Assembly (NCBI GenBank): GCA_947652605.1
Contig: OX393582.1
Location: forward strand, 13,540,544 to 13,604,543
Direction of reading: 5' to 3'
DNA from: Elmis aenea
Lineage: Eukaryota; Arthropoda; Insecta; Coleoptera; Elmidae
DNA length: 64,000 bases
Positions 11,101 to 22,799 of this stretch are shown in pieces. The translations under genes and the position numbers were made by a program. A model generated the notes under the pieces. It saw only the letters and a list, made by a program, of their open reading frames with translations, did no database searches and was not told the DNA's origin. Numbering within the stretch: the first letter of the stretch is position 1; each line of letters begins with the position of its first letter.

Positions 11101-12037
11101 ATTTTTGAGTACGTTTGACTTTAAAAATTTAAAAAAGTTTGCCTATGGCGCTGTTACCCCGAAGGTATGAGAAAAGTTACAAGAAATTTTGGTGTAAAAT
11201 GTAAATTAAATTTAAAGGAAACATATTTGTCCCAAACAGAATAGGCAATGGCAACGGCTTAGAATACTACTGGTACATTGAATAAAGCAATTTTAATTAC
11301 TTAGATACCCAACAGTATTTTTTAAACACATTGTGCGACAAATGGTTCAAGTCACTTTGCAGTAATGAAAAATGGCGATTCGATAACGTCTATGCAAAAT
11401 TAGGTATACCTACTATGAAAAATATAAGCAACCGACATAACAAATACAAGTGAAATTTCTCTGTAGTTAGCATAAATATTTTTGGGCGCATTAATTTGCA
11501 AAACATTTAATATCTCAAAATAAATATTCAAATATGAAGCACTTTGAAAAAAACTTGAAAAACGTAGCGAAGAAAGAATTATTTGGTTATTTAAATATTT
11601 ACATAGTTCGGAAGTACAAAGAGATGATGATTTTGGGACTAGAAGAATGATCAATACTCACAAACCGCGAATTGCGTGGATGCGTGTTGAGCGACGAAGG
11701 GTTTTTGATTTTAAATATCCAAGCGTTCGGGATTGTTACCGATAAAACCAATACTAAATGCCTCAAGGTTCTGCTACTGGGCTTCGATTAGTTCAGGACC
11801 AAAAAGACAACAATGCGAAAGAAATGTCCGCCGACCTTCTGGTACGTGGTTGGCTTCTCAACGACAGTCGCCGCGGGTCTGGTCTCGAGTCCTGCTTTTG
11901 TACTCCAGTTCTTGTGGACTTCCAACAGTTCCTGTCACACATATATTACAATAGATTAAAGTTTTGTTCAGTTAAAGAAGTACGGCGACTTATTTTTAAC
12001 AAATTCTCTTCCTTAAATAATAACTTAAAACATAACC
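11101..12037. other. No recognised gene; GC-rich open frame at 11758-12129
   Basis: Bases 11700-11930 are GC-richer than the surround and two overlapping + frames are open (11733-11954, 11758-12129). The second runs on into hAT subterminal repeats, so its 3' half is not a real gene. The N-terminal half (MPQGSATGLRLVQDQKDNNA) is not a family I recognise. Confidence 0.25.
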
Positions 12038-12158
12038 AGAGCTGGGCATTACTTAAGTATTTTTGTACTTCAGTACTTTTCCGGTACTTAAGACTGGTAC
12101 TGCAGTACATTTTAAAATTAGGTACTTAAGACTTGAATCTCAAATACTTCGGTGAAAT

Positions 12159-12210
12159 ACTGGTACTTAATACTGGTACTTAATACTGGTACTTAATACT
12201 GGTACTTAAT
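12159..12210 (+). repeat. 13-bp tandem repeat, four perfect copies
   Basis: ACTGGTACTTAAT is repeated four times without change, flanked by degenerate relatives, within the hAT subterminal region. Confidence 0.95.
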
Positions 12211-12467
12211 ACTTGTATTAGTACTTCAGTACCACAAAAATTACTTAAGTACTTTGTAAAATACTGCAGTACAGTGCAAAGTACTTAAGTACTTTTAGTA
12301 GACAAGTGCTTTTTAAGATATTAGGTTTTATAGATATTAGGTTGCATAGAATAGCTTCAGTTAAAAAGGCAGTGTGTGTAGTAATATGAACAACAGTTTT
12401 ATTAAATATTTTATTGAACTCTGCCAAAAATACGCTAAATTTTTTTGAGAAATTAGAAATTTAAAAT

Positions 12468-12750
12468 GCGATTAAAGATATTGATATCGAATACTTAGAA
12501 GAACACTGCTTAATCATGCAACCTCTTGCAGCAACAATTGATCTATTACAATGAGAACAGTCAACATACTACGGGTATATATTACCAAGTTTAGTATTAC
12601 TTAAAGTAAAATATGAAAAAATTAAAAAAAGAACGGATGTTATTTGAGAGAAGACTGTAAAATTATTTTTGAAAACTCCTCAACATTCATTAAGCATTTT
12701 GCCTTTAACACGATTTATAACCCAGCGAATTAATGCTCTTAGCTTAGTGT
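12468..12750 (+). pseudogene. hAT transposase fragment
   Basis: One frame reads IDIEYLEEHCLIMQPLAATI, then DLLQ, a stop, EQSTYYGYILPSLVLLKVKY and, after another stop, EKTVKLFLKTPQHSLSILPL. The series 'EYLEEYC..M.PLA..LDILQGE...FYGYLLPTL..L..K' is characteristic of the middle of hAT transposases that lead into the catalytic domain. Two in-frame stops and truncation at both sides make it a pseudogene. It follows the hAT end at 12038 in the same orientation, supporting a single element. Confidence 0.7.
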
Positions 12751-14210
12751 AGGGTGTAGGTTAGTGTAACAAATTTTTTTTTATGATAGTACCCGAGTAC
12801 TCGTTTGATATCATTTGCTGTACCTTTAAGATAATATAAACAGTATCTTTGGAAGTTTCTGTTTGCGAAATTAACTACATATAGCACAAGGTGACAGTCA
12901 TTCGTTATTAAAATTTTGAAGCACAATCTCATTCCATAAAGATATGACCTGATAACACTAGAAGTACGTTGTAATTGGTTGGAATTGCGACTGGCGCGTA
13001 TTCTTTTATCTTTTATTTATACATTTTATGCCTTGAATTTTTAAGCTTGTTATATTTTATAGCTCAAAATAAATATGCCACGCTTGTGTGCCGCGGTGCA
13101 TCTTAAAAATACTTCTCCGATTTACGATAAGATTAAAGGATACTTTAGATACATAATTTTGCGAAATTTTTAAAAAGCGGTCAAAAATAAGTTACGAATT
13201 TAATGGGAGATGTCACAAAATGCATTGCATTATATCTGCAAAAAACTGACGTGGTGTATGCATTTCTTATGCAATTGTTTTATAGTAATGGTGATGTCAT
13301 GTTGAAAGAGATATTTGTACAAAACAGATTTTTATTTAACTTTAACGTAGTAGTACAGCAATAACCCTATTATTTTTGTTAAAAAAAAAAACATTTTAAA
13401 ACCTTAATTAATATTTGAACATCTGAATGTCACAAACCTTTTAACGCATCGTCAACTTAAAATATATTACTCTCAAGAAATCACATTAATATATATCTAT
13501 ATTAAATTAGAATACCAAAACGTCCAGCCATGATGAATAGACGAACCCAAATCTATTTTACGACTGATGCACACATCATGTCACACCTGACGATTTAATT
13601 TAAAATAATAATAGTTTATCAACAAATTGATCTAAATAAGGCCTGTCGCCTGTCTTTTTAAAACGATGAAATAAATTACGTATCACTAAAACCACATAAA
13701 TCATTCGTTATTCGACAGTTCGGCCTGGCAAATGTAACTTGATCCTGTTTAAATAATTTCTATTTACACTAACAATAATAACACACTGTAGCACTTTTAG
13801 GTGACCTTTAAGTCAGCCGTATCTCGAGATTCGTTACGTTAATGCGTGTTTAAACAAACGACAGTCGTGAAACATCATTAACATATCTTTGTCATTAAAA
13901 TTTAACAACAAATATAGTGAAAGTCTCTTGATTAGCTTTGACAGAGTAATTCATTATTATTTCTCGGTTAAAACTGAATCCTTGCTCGAGAAAAAACTCC
14001 AAAAAATACAACTATTGCGTTTTAAATGAATCTCTAAATGGTAATTGAAATTGCTGAAGGTGTGCGCTTACTACAAGGCAAAGCAACAAAAAATTACTAA
14101 CATTTGTTAACTTTAAATATTAAATGGGCACTTAATAAATAGTTTGGTTACTTTAGGGATTTTTTAAAATTCTATTTGAAAATCACTTTTTTAAACTTTG
14201 CTTGTCGAAA
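12751..14210. other. AT-rich, no gene recognised
   Basis: No conserved frame or repeat was seen over this 1.4 kb. Confidence 0.4.
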
Positions 14211-14252
14211 TGCAATACCAGTTTCGAGACTCTCGTCTCTTCATCAGCTGCA
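14211..14252 (-). ncRNA. Hammerhead-like ribozyme motif
   Basis: On the - strand: stem I TGCAG, then CTGATGA, one extra A, stem II GAGAC/GTCTC closed by the loop GAGA, then GAAAC, a 2-base gap, GTA, and the second stem I strand TTGCA. Stem I pairs over 5 bp (one G-U), stem II over 5 bp, and a minimal stem III A-C/G-U is possible. This is the layout of a type I hammerhead, with one unpaired base between the CUGANGA box and stem II. Activity is untested. Confidence 0.5.
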
Positions 14253-15598
14253 GTCCTATTAATTTAAGTTATTTAATGCTTTAAGAAACATTTCTGAAGG
14301 AAAATATAATTTTTGTTACGGATCGCTTTTAGATTATTTATTGTTTTTTTCTTTTATAAGTTGAGGTTCATATTTTTTTAGTTTTAATTAGGTATATCTT
14401 TTCATATTGAGAATAAACTATCATTAGATATGCAAACCATGTTTAAATAGAAAATAATGATCCTTTGAAATTAAAAAAGTCTATAGGGCGTTTAAAAAAT
14501 ACCAAAATAATTTAAAGGTGAACGAATGTTGTAACAGTATTTTCTCTCCAAACTTTCCTTTATTTTTTATGTATGAAACATTTATTTCATCAAGATATTT
14601 TTGGAGCACACCATGTTCCTCTTAAAACGTTTATCGTTAACTTAATCTACCCAAGTTTTGAAACTTCAAGAAACCACTCATCGTAGTCGAATTTATTCTT
14701 ATTTGATCAGATATCAGTAAGGTATGTTTGGCTCTCATGTAAAGCAAGCAGTATTGGTCGACGCCCTGTCCATCAGTTTTCGGCCATCGATCCAATTAAG
14801 ACTGGAGGCGTTGGGTAACCTTATCGACAACGGATCATACTCTGTATCCCCTGGGTGTTAATTTTATCACCTGTTCTTGTTAAACACGTATTAAATTAGT
14901 TTGACAACTTTTCACGCTGTTAACAAATATTAACTTGCACGTGTTGTGTATTCTTTTTGGTCCTTGTTCGATATAAGCAATTATATTTTGAGTTTTTTTA
15001 AGACAAAAAAAAAAACTTTGTATTACAAAATCTGTCTGGACTCATTAGTCGCATTTCTTAGCATCTTCATCATGAAGGGCTCGTCTGACATGATGTTTTA
15101 TTAGATGATGGTGCCTGCCTCAAAAAATAATAATGTATTAGAGGGGTTGCTTAGGTTCAAGGTTAATGTGACGAATTTTTCAGTTATTGAAAATTTATTG
15201 CATTACCAGAATGTCCTTTGTCCTAGCTTCATCTTGTTCAGTCCTAATAAACTAATCACAGTTAGATAAAAAATTATTAAATCAATTATTAATAGGATTC
15301 AGAGAATATGATCATACGAAAGCTTTCCTAACTGTAATAAAAATATTTTTAATTGTTTTCCAATTGTTTAAGCTTACTTAGCGAGATAAAGGACTTATGT
15401 CTAAAATTGTTATTCAGTTAACTGTAAAAAATTTAATGATGTATAAAGTTGGAGCGAAGGAGACTTCAATTCCACTCAGATTTTTCAAGAATTTTGTGCC
15501 AAATTTTTGCTAGTTTATGTCCAAATATTATAAATTTTATTGGATGAAAAATTTGGAATCCACGGTGTAGTTAATAACTTTTTTGTTGTACTTTAACT
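14253..15598. other. AT-rich, no gene recognised
   Basis: No convincing coding or repeat structure. A GC-richer patch at 14745-14850 (includes GGTCGACGCCCTGTCCATCA) is unidentified. Confidence 0.4.
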
Positions 15599-15870
15599 AT
15601 GAAAGAGACTGGACACAAACTAGGCCTAAACGGGATACTAGAAAAAGTAAAAACCTACCTTCACTGTAATGTAAAGAAAGGCAGGGAAATTAACGAAAGA
15701 ATTGGTTCAGCAGTTAGGCTATTCATTGCTATATCGAAACTATTTAAAAAAAAAGTCCCTAAAAAAACTAAGGTGGAGATCTACTACAAAGTATTTAGCT
15801 AGGTTCTAACTTATGGATGCAAATCAAGGAACTTGACCAGAAAATCAAAAAAGCCAGATCAAAGTACGAT
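15599..15870 (+). pseudogene. RTE-like LINE fragment (post-catalytic reverse transcriptase region)
   Basis: The frame from 15599 includes GREINERIGSAVRLFIAISK and KKTKVEIYYKVFS, a stop, then VLTYGCKSRNLTRKSKK. This matches the segment just after the RT catalytic core of RTE-type and similar LINEs ('EI..RI..A......L......S...K..IY..V..PVLTYG.E.W..T'). Both ends are lost. No catalytic residues are present. Confidence 0.65.
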
Positions 15871-16069
15871 AATATATTTTTTTGTTGTAAAAAAACAGGT
15901 GTTTGAACACTAAAACTGGTCTAAGAATTAAGACAAACCAATAGTATGTATCTGTTAACTCTTAAATCAAAGTTACTTAGCTAATATTAGTCCAGCGACG
16001 TCTTTTAATTGTCTTTGTTATCCTTAAGAAAATATATACACTAACACTTTCTCAATGCTCTGCTTTTAC

Positions 16070-16720
16070 ACAAACCACTAGGCAAGTTCGAACGGCTTGC
16101 TTCTCTTCAGTCTTCGACAGCGGTTCTCGTTGTCTAGCAGCTGGAGAGCTCTACATTTTCGCGTAGTTGAAGCCTATCTTCATGTTTCTCTGCAAATCTT
16201 TTTATTTCTTCTTAACTGTTAAAATGCCCAAGTCTCGATGAAGGTCGCCATTTCTGACAAACCAAGGAGCGTTAGACTGTTCATGTAACACTTTATTTTG
16301 GACAGGTTGTATCTTATGTATATTTGAAATTTTTGCACACCTCCACAGTTGTATTCCATAAACCATGTAGGTCAAATAATTTGTTTGTAAATCAAAATTT
16401 TGGTATATCACAGTTTGGAATATTTACCAATAAACCGTCTGTATTGTGCGATTTTCATTTCAAACTCCTTTTCTTTTTTCTTAATATGTTCTTTCGACCT
16501 CAATTTGGCATCCAGAGTCATACCATGATATTTTGTAGTGTTTGTGAATGGACAATGGTTTCATTGATTGTAATCGCTGGAGAGTTCCTCAATCTTTTAT
16601 TTGTAATGTTGATATGAACTGATTTCGTTTCATTTAGTTTAATTTTCCACTTATTGGTCTATTCGTGTATGGTATCACTAGCTGTTTGTAGTTTTTAGGT
16701 GAAAATTATCTGTTTTACCT
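16070..16720 (-). pseudogene. Jockey-like LINE 3' fragment (copy A)
   Basis: Read on the - strand from about 16650 downward: ITNKRLRNSPAITINETIVH, then LDAKL/KEHIKKK-like sequence, then the open frame 16411-16202 with YMVYGIQLWRCAKISNIHKI, QNKVLHEQSNAPWFVRNGDL and HRDLGILTVKKK. These are the same C-terminal motifs found at 22800-24055 and 34919-35985. Several frameshifts; RT catalytic residues are absent. Confidence 0.75.
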
Positions 16721-16784
16721 GTTGCCAGTACGATAATGAGGTTTTAAAAAAAATCCGTAAGTAAAACGCGTAGGCCATAGGGAT

Positions 16785-17010
16785 AAAATTAAAAATGAAA
16801 CTTATAGATAATACTCCAAAAATAACCAATGGAACACAACATCCAAGAAGCACAACTAAGATTTGTAAATCATGTGCAAGAAATGGGAGAAGATATGCCC
16901 AGGAAAGCCTATGAAGGGCGAACGAGGAAAAGCCGAAATAAAAAACCAAATCTGGGGTGAGGGGGTAAAAGAAGTTTCTACGAACAGAAGGATGTAGTGA
17001 AGTTAGGTTG
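16785..17010 (+). pseudogene. Probable RTE-like LINE 3' fragment
   Basis: One frame gives EHNIQEAQLRFVNHVQEMGE followed by DMPRKAYEGRTRKSRNKKP. This resembles the 'LRW.GHV.RM.....PR.......G.R..GRP' C-terminal region of RTE-type LINEs. Short and degenerate, so only moderately supported. Confidence 0.4.
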
Positions 17011-18096
17011 GAGAATTAGCTTGAGACAGAAAGGGATAGATGTACAAACAAAGTCCACGTTCATAAAAAGCAAAGAGAACCTTACACCTAAAGGTAGAGG
17101 AGTAAGATTAAGAGGAAAAATTTGTTCTTATCGAGCATTGGGCATAAATTCTATATTTATTTTGATATAGTTCACTATTACAAAAAGTTATGGTTTAATT
17201 AGGCTTAAGTATTGGTGTTTATTGTCAAATACGATGTCGCGGATTTCAAAATTGAGAACATGGTATTAAAGTGAATTCTGGATAACTTGACCATTACTTC
17301 AACAACCGTAATACGCAAAATTTTCGTTGATCGACTAACAAAAAATTACACAATTAATTTTAACACACAATTTTTTACGTTTTGTTTCAAAGTTGCTTTT
17401 TTACAAATAAAAACTTGTTCACTCTCAAATAAATGCTTGAATCATCTACGTGTTAAGTTTAACCAAAAATTACTTATGTTTTTTGTAAATAAAATTGGTC
17501 TAGCTGTTCTAGAATATATAGGATGGCAATATGTTTGGAATTTACGATCAAAATAAGTTTTAGCGTTAAACTTGCAGACGAATTTCATTTACAATTATTA
17601 CTAAGTCGACAATCTTTGCTTAGAAGTTGGCGTTGTACCTGTAACAAATGGAACGGAAGGCAGCCGACAGCAAACCCATATGTCCTTGTCGATGCGTTAA
17701 TATTATTCAGCAGCCGATGAGAAGCTACCGTTTAGATAACATGACTTTTAGTAATTACATCGAGAAGGAAGCATCACTCAAACAAGTGGACACTATGCTC
17801 GTTACCTACTCCATATGCTCCTCTGTCAATAGCTTGCGACATGCAGGTTGTTTAGGTACATGCATACGAAGACATCACGATTTCGTAACAGTTTTGTTTC
17901 TTACGGTTTTTATTTTTGTTAATAATTATGTCGTAAGTTTATAATATCAAATGCGAGGGCGTATTTATGTACAAATACAGGTTGTTCTACGAAACTTTTT
18001 TAAATGTCCAGAGAACGTAGTTTTCTAGAAGGGACGCTGAAAGGATAGATCATCTATAATTTATATTTTCCTATACATATAAAGTTTATGGTAACA
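17011..18096. other. No recognised gene
   Basis: Contains small + frames (17287-17556, 17523-17720, 17648-17944). The last encodes 98 aa with a Cys-rich start (ICPCRC) but matches no family I know. Base composition is only slightly GC-richer at 17630-17870. Confidence 0.3.
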
Positions 18097-19380
18097 GGAC
18101 AATTACCTCCTGGACAATAACCTCCCGGAAAATAACTTCCGGGCAATAACCTACCGGACCATAAACCTCTGTTCAAAAATACTCCATTTTAAAACCCCTC
18201 CAAAAATAACGGACAATTGATTTGAAATACAAATGAATTGAGCAGTACAAAGATAATGTAATTTCTTCAGCAGATTTTGTTAAATGTTGTTCTTAAATTT
18301 TTTTATTGTAGAAATTGTATGTCCATAATAATTATGGACATACAATAAATAATTATGTTAAAATATAAGTTTAGACAGTGAGTGAAATCATTTGTCGGTA
18401 TTTGTTTATTAACAAAAGCCTTTTGTTTTTTAATGAATTTAGTATTCATGAAAAATAGTAACAAAATAAAATATATAGGTAGGAGGTAGTTGCACATTTT
18501 TTAAACGTAAGAAAAAAAAACAAATACACTTCTTTTAAAATAAATAAATAAACAACGTAAACACTAAAACACAAAATAAATTCACGTATTATTTAGTAAC
18601 TGAGTTGATTGTAAATTTGAAATATATTTTTAAAAAAAGTTTTGAAAACATTTTCTTTATAAAATCGTCTTCTAACTTTTTTTGGACCAAACTTTTTTTA
18701 AATTTCCCCAAACATATTTTATAACATCACTTGTGTTCTATACCAATCATAGCTAATCCATTTATTCTGTTTTGTCTCATGGTGGATCTTCAGTAATTTT
18801 TAATTTAGTACATTTTTTTTGCCATGAGCTACTCACAGGTATAGTCAACATTTAATTTGGTGACAGATTTTTATCTAAAAGCTTACAAAGGATTGACAAC
18901 TCCTTTGCAAATTAAATTATTATATGCAACGTCTTTAGAGAAATTGTTATTCCATATAATAAAATAAATGTAAAACGTAGCAACATTTGTAAGAAAATTA
19001 CGATGTAAATAAATGATTTACTTTAAACTCATCACAAACGCTTTACTATATTGAAGGGTCATTATTGTACGAATTCACAAGTACACTAATACTTTGATTT
19101 ATTTATGTTTAGTCTGATTTTTTATTGGTTTTTATTGATTTAAATTTTCTCTTTCTACCAATTTTGCCACCCCCAAATTCGCCGCCCTGGGCAGTTGCCC
19201 TGCTTGCACCCCCTAGATTGAGCTTTGCTACATTTGAACAATTATAATCTACCGATATTGCAATTTAATCGTCAGTATTTTTTTTGCACGGGCCGTTAAT
19301 TGTTTGGAGGATTTTTACACGTTTTTCTTTGAACAGGGGGTTATTGTCCAGAGAGTTATTTTCCAGGGGGTAATAATTCT
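18097..19380. mobile_element. 1.28-kb non-autonomous element with composite inverted ends
   Basis: The left end holds about five 15-16-bp units of the form GGACAATAACCTCCC, then CTGTTCAAAA and CCTCCAAAAATAACGG. The right end carries the inverse: CCGTTAATTGTTTGGAGG, then GAACAGGGGGTTATTGTCC and TTATTTTCCAGGGGGTAAT. Inverted similarity covers roughly 100-140 bp. Internal DNA is AT-rich without coding signal. A patch at 19150-19205 (CCGCCCTGGGCAGTTGCCCT) resembles the end of another transposon. Superfamily unknown. Confidence 0.6.
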
Positions 19381-21148
19381 ATGTTAGGTTCATTAATAAC
19401 CCTAAATATCAAGAAAAATATTTGGATATAGCATTTACATTTTTTTTGTACTTATATTATTGTTTATAAACAATATTGGTATTTTTTATTACACGTTTTG
19501 TGTTTTTTATAAAACATTTTGGTGTTTTTTATACAACATTTTGATATTTTTTGTAGAACGTTTGTTATTTTCATGAAGCATTTAATAATGCCTATCACTA
19601 TTGAATTTTAAAAACGACGCTCTTTGACGTTTGAGCACGTGACCTACTACGAACTTCCGTACTCAGCTATCATGACTTGCCGGCTTGGGAACATGTGTTT
19701 GCGGTTTCGGCAAGTGGCGTGGTTAATGTGTTTTATATTGGTGGTTACGTTTTTGTGTTTATAATTAGTGCATTACTGCATTGTTAACAATAAACACTGA
19801 GTGAATTTTGCTTCGACTGAAGAGTGAAGACCACCAATTCACCAAAATTTCTGTCAAAGTCCGGTTTGCACCAAAGATTGTAGATGCAAGGTCAAACGCG
19901 CTCTAGGATAAACAAACAGGTAGGTCAAATTTTGCATCAGTTTTAAAACATAGGTGTTTGGGAATGATCAAAATGTATGTTTTTTTTTAAATAAACCCAG
20001 CCAGTCGTAACCAAAACACGTTATTTTAAAATTAAGTTTAGATTTGTTGAACTAAAACACATTACAGAGAAACAAAAACACTTGTAGAAAATGAGTGATT
20101 TGGTTATCGCAACATGAGCGGTTCAAAAATTCTTAGTGAACATGCGGTAAAACTTATCGATATAATTTGAACCTTGTTCACGCATTTTTAGTGTAAGATA
20201 ATTTTGAATTACATAATTTTTTATACGTAAAAATTTTGATTATTATTACCTTTAATGCAAAAATCAATGAACGGCAAAAATAAATATTCTGCCTATGAAT
20301 CGTCAGTCGTCACTATAGTTACAGGACATTTCAGTTATATCAACGAAAATCAGGGAAATAATTTATTTAACACGATTATTTGATGAACGAAACTAATTTA
20401 AGTATTTAATGTTGAGTTGGGCGTTGGGCCAATGTTGTAAATGCTAGTTTCAATTTAGTGAAAATAAGGTTTTTTCAAGCTGATTTAAAAGTATGAGTCA
20501 AAGATACCCCATTTGTGCTGGTACCCATTGGCCAGTTGACCCTTTTAATACAAAGGATGTTTGAAAAATTCTGAATTGTGTTATGTCGCTTTATAATACC
20601 GTAGGATAAGATTTGTTAGTTCTGAGCTTACACTACATGTGTATCACTTTATTTTGTATCAGGAATATATGTGAAGCCTCTTGGTGGACTTTTGATTGGC
20701 CAGTTTGTTTTCATTAATTACTGCTGGATCAAATTTATAATTTATCCCAAGAGTGCAACACTGCTGGGACATACGTAGATATCCCAAGCCCTTCTATTAA
20801 AAAAAGAGCTAAACATTTTAAACTTTCAATACATATATTTTTAAGCTATAGCTACACATTTTTTATCTTTGATACATAATTTACTTCATTGGCCAAAAGT
20901 CGTATTGAAAGAGTTAAATAACCTTCATAATTTACAATAAACTATAAGTACATATTTTTTTTTATTATAGCACAAAGTGTAGTTAAGAGTAAATTAATTT
21001 TTAGAGGAAATTTCTTATAAAACAGGAAAAAAATAAAATTAACAGGATCTTCCCCAAATTTCGCAACTGCTCCAAATCATGCTACTTCGTAGCTCTTAAA
21101 ATATACGAAATGCTAACGTTGTCTCGAATCTTCGATGCTGTATATTAG
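19381..21148. other. No recognised gene; weak promoter/first-exon-like patch at 19610-19930
   Basis: Bases 19610-19930 are GC-richer, lack repeats seen elsewhere, and end near ACAGGTAGGT, which fits a splice donor consensus. No clear coding frame accompanies it. The rest is AT-rich. Confidence 0.2.
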
Positions 21149-21230
21149 GGACTAAAAACGAAAAATGTTTCATTTTCTGATCAGAACGAAAACGAAAAAT
21201 TTCGTTTTCGTGCTTTCGTTCTCACCCAAA
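21149..21230 (+). repeat. hAT-like terminal sequence
   Basis: AGGGACTAAAAACGAAAAAT followed by CGAAAACGAAAAATTTCG-type motifs matches the left end of the MITE at 1320. The partner end was not located. Confidence 0.5.
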
Positions 21231-22799
21231 AAAAAAAAGACTATTTGTTTTCGTGAACCAAAATTAATTAACGGTAAATACAGTTATGTTATAACTACTA
21301 TAATATTAATACGAAAGAACATCGATTATCCGCATAGTCGATTATCCAGATTAAAAATACTTTATATGTAATAAATAATATGGAAATTAACACAGAACAT
21401 TTTTAAATAAGACCAATTTATCGTGGTTATTTGGTTCTTTTAATAGAAGAAAAATGTTCGTGATGAGTTTTAACCTCCATTTAGCAATTGTTGGGTCTCC
21501 GCTGAATTATGAGCTGTGTTATTTTAGGCTTTTACCCTTATTGATGACATATCTTAGACTAGCGAAACCCATATTGGATTTGCCAAATTGTTAAACAAAA
21601 TTAACATATGTTCAAATAAAATTTGAGCAATTTACTTTGGATAATTTTGCGCCCATGATATGTTAAAGCACAACTTGATTAGTTTAATGTAAATGTACGT
21701 ACGATTTATATTTTTAATACTACTAATATACACTGAAAAAAGTTAAGCTAACTTGTTTCAGGTGAAATATTTTACAGCCTCAGGGAAGTCCCCTAAGCAT
21801 ATACCGTTAATCACAGTTGGTGTTTAATGAATAAAATTAAAATAGTGATAAAACTGGTTAAAACCAGCAATAGCAATAATTTATTTCGTTTTCAAACTAA
21901 AACGGAAAAAAAAATTGTTTATGGAAAAATCGATTCGCAATCTTTGTACTAGTTATTATTTTGCTTTTGATGCACCATTAGAGTTTTTACTGACCTTTAT
22001 GTAGTAGCGCAATCGTCAATTCTAAGCACACTTAGCTTCTGCGAAGGACGAAGTGACTTATTCCCAATATTTACATATTGAGGTTGCACTTTTACCGGCA
22101 CATCCAAAAGGCAGACTTGCGATTTACAAAAATTCCGATAGAAAAGTGTAGTTTAAGGGCATATTGTATGCAAATAGAGCAACATTCTTGCTACCGATAC
22201 GCAGCCGCCAATACAAAACAAAGTCGGACAATTTAAAAATAAAGAGAGAATTACTCACGGGAATTGTTATTCAATACTAAATTGATAACGAAAAATTACT
22301 TCATTATATGGTAAATTTCTAGTTTAGGACGTCCGTGCCAATATTTTCAGTACTTGACTTGCGGACAATGCGCGGTATTGCTTTTGTAGTCAGGATTTAA
22401 GACAGAATTTCGGGAACACACAGGTTATACACAAACTTTCAGATATTTAAATCTGTTTTTCAGGTAATCAGAAAAAATGGAACAGTTAACTTTAAACTGA
22501 AGTAAGCTTGCAACATAGTTTTTTACATCTGATTTAAATTAAATAATTAAGACAACTTTGCTATTTGGCTGACGAAAGTCTAGATATATTTTGTTAAGTA
22601 TTTGGCACTTATGTTGCTTTAAAAATAGATATAGTTTATGTTGCATTTTTTTTTAAACATGCTTGTAGCGTTCCAAAATATTAAAATAGGTCTATAAGAG
22701 ACCAACTATCAGTTTATTTCTCAACGCTTAGAACTAAAAACTTAAATCTAAAGTTCACCCATTGGTGTCCTTGAGTTTCTGCTGATATGCACACTGCAC
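21231..22799. other. AT-rich, no gene recognised
   Basis: No coding or repeat structure seen. Confidence 0.4.

Larger units (their letters stand above)
12038..12750 (+). mobile_element. hAT element: 5' end, subterminal repeats and transposase fragment
   Basis: Starts CAGAGCTGGGCATTACTTAA, a hAT-like terminus. It is followed by about 250 bp packed with GTACTTAAGTA-type palindromes and their half-sites, the arrangement expected of transposase-binding subterminal repeats. A transposase fragment follows in the same orientation (12468-12750). The 3' terminus was not found. Confidence 0.65.

Noticed and set aside
11758..12129. 123-codon + frame
   Set aside because: The second half runs into the hAT terminus and its subterminal repeats, so it cannot be a conserved gene as drawn. 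The first half alone is unrecognised.
15055..15105. Possible further hammerhead-like box on the - strand (TGATGAAGATGC...GCGAC)
   Set aside because: The GAAAC box is not present and the stem is weak.
16324..16617. 97-codon + frame rich in Phe
   Set aside because: Antisense shadow of the Jockey-like fragment on the - strand.
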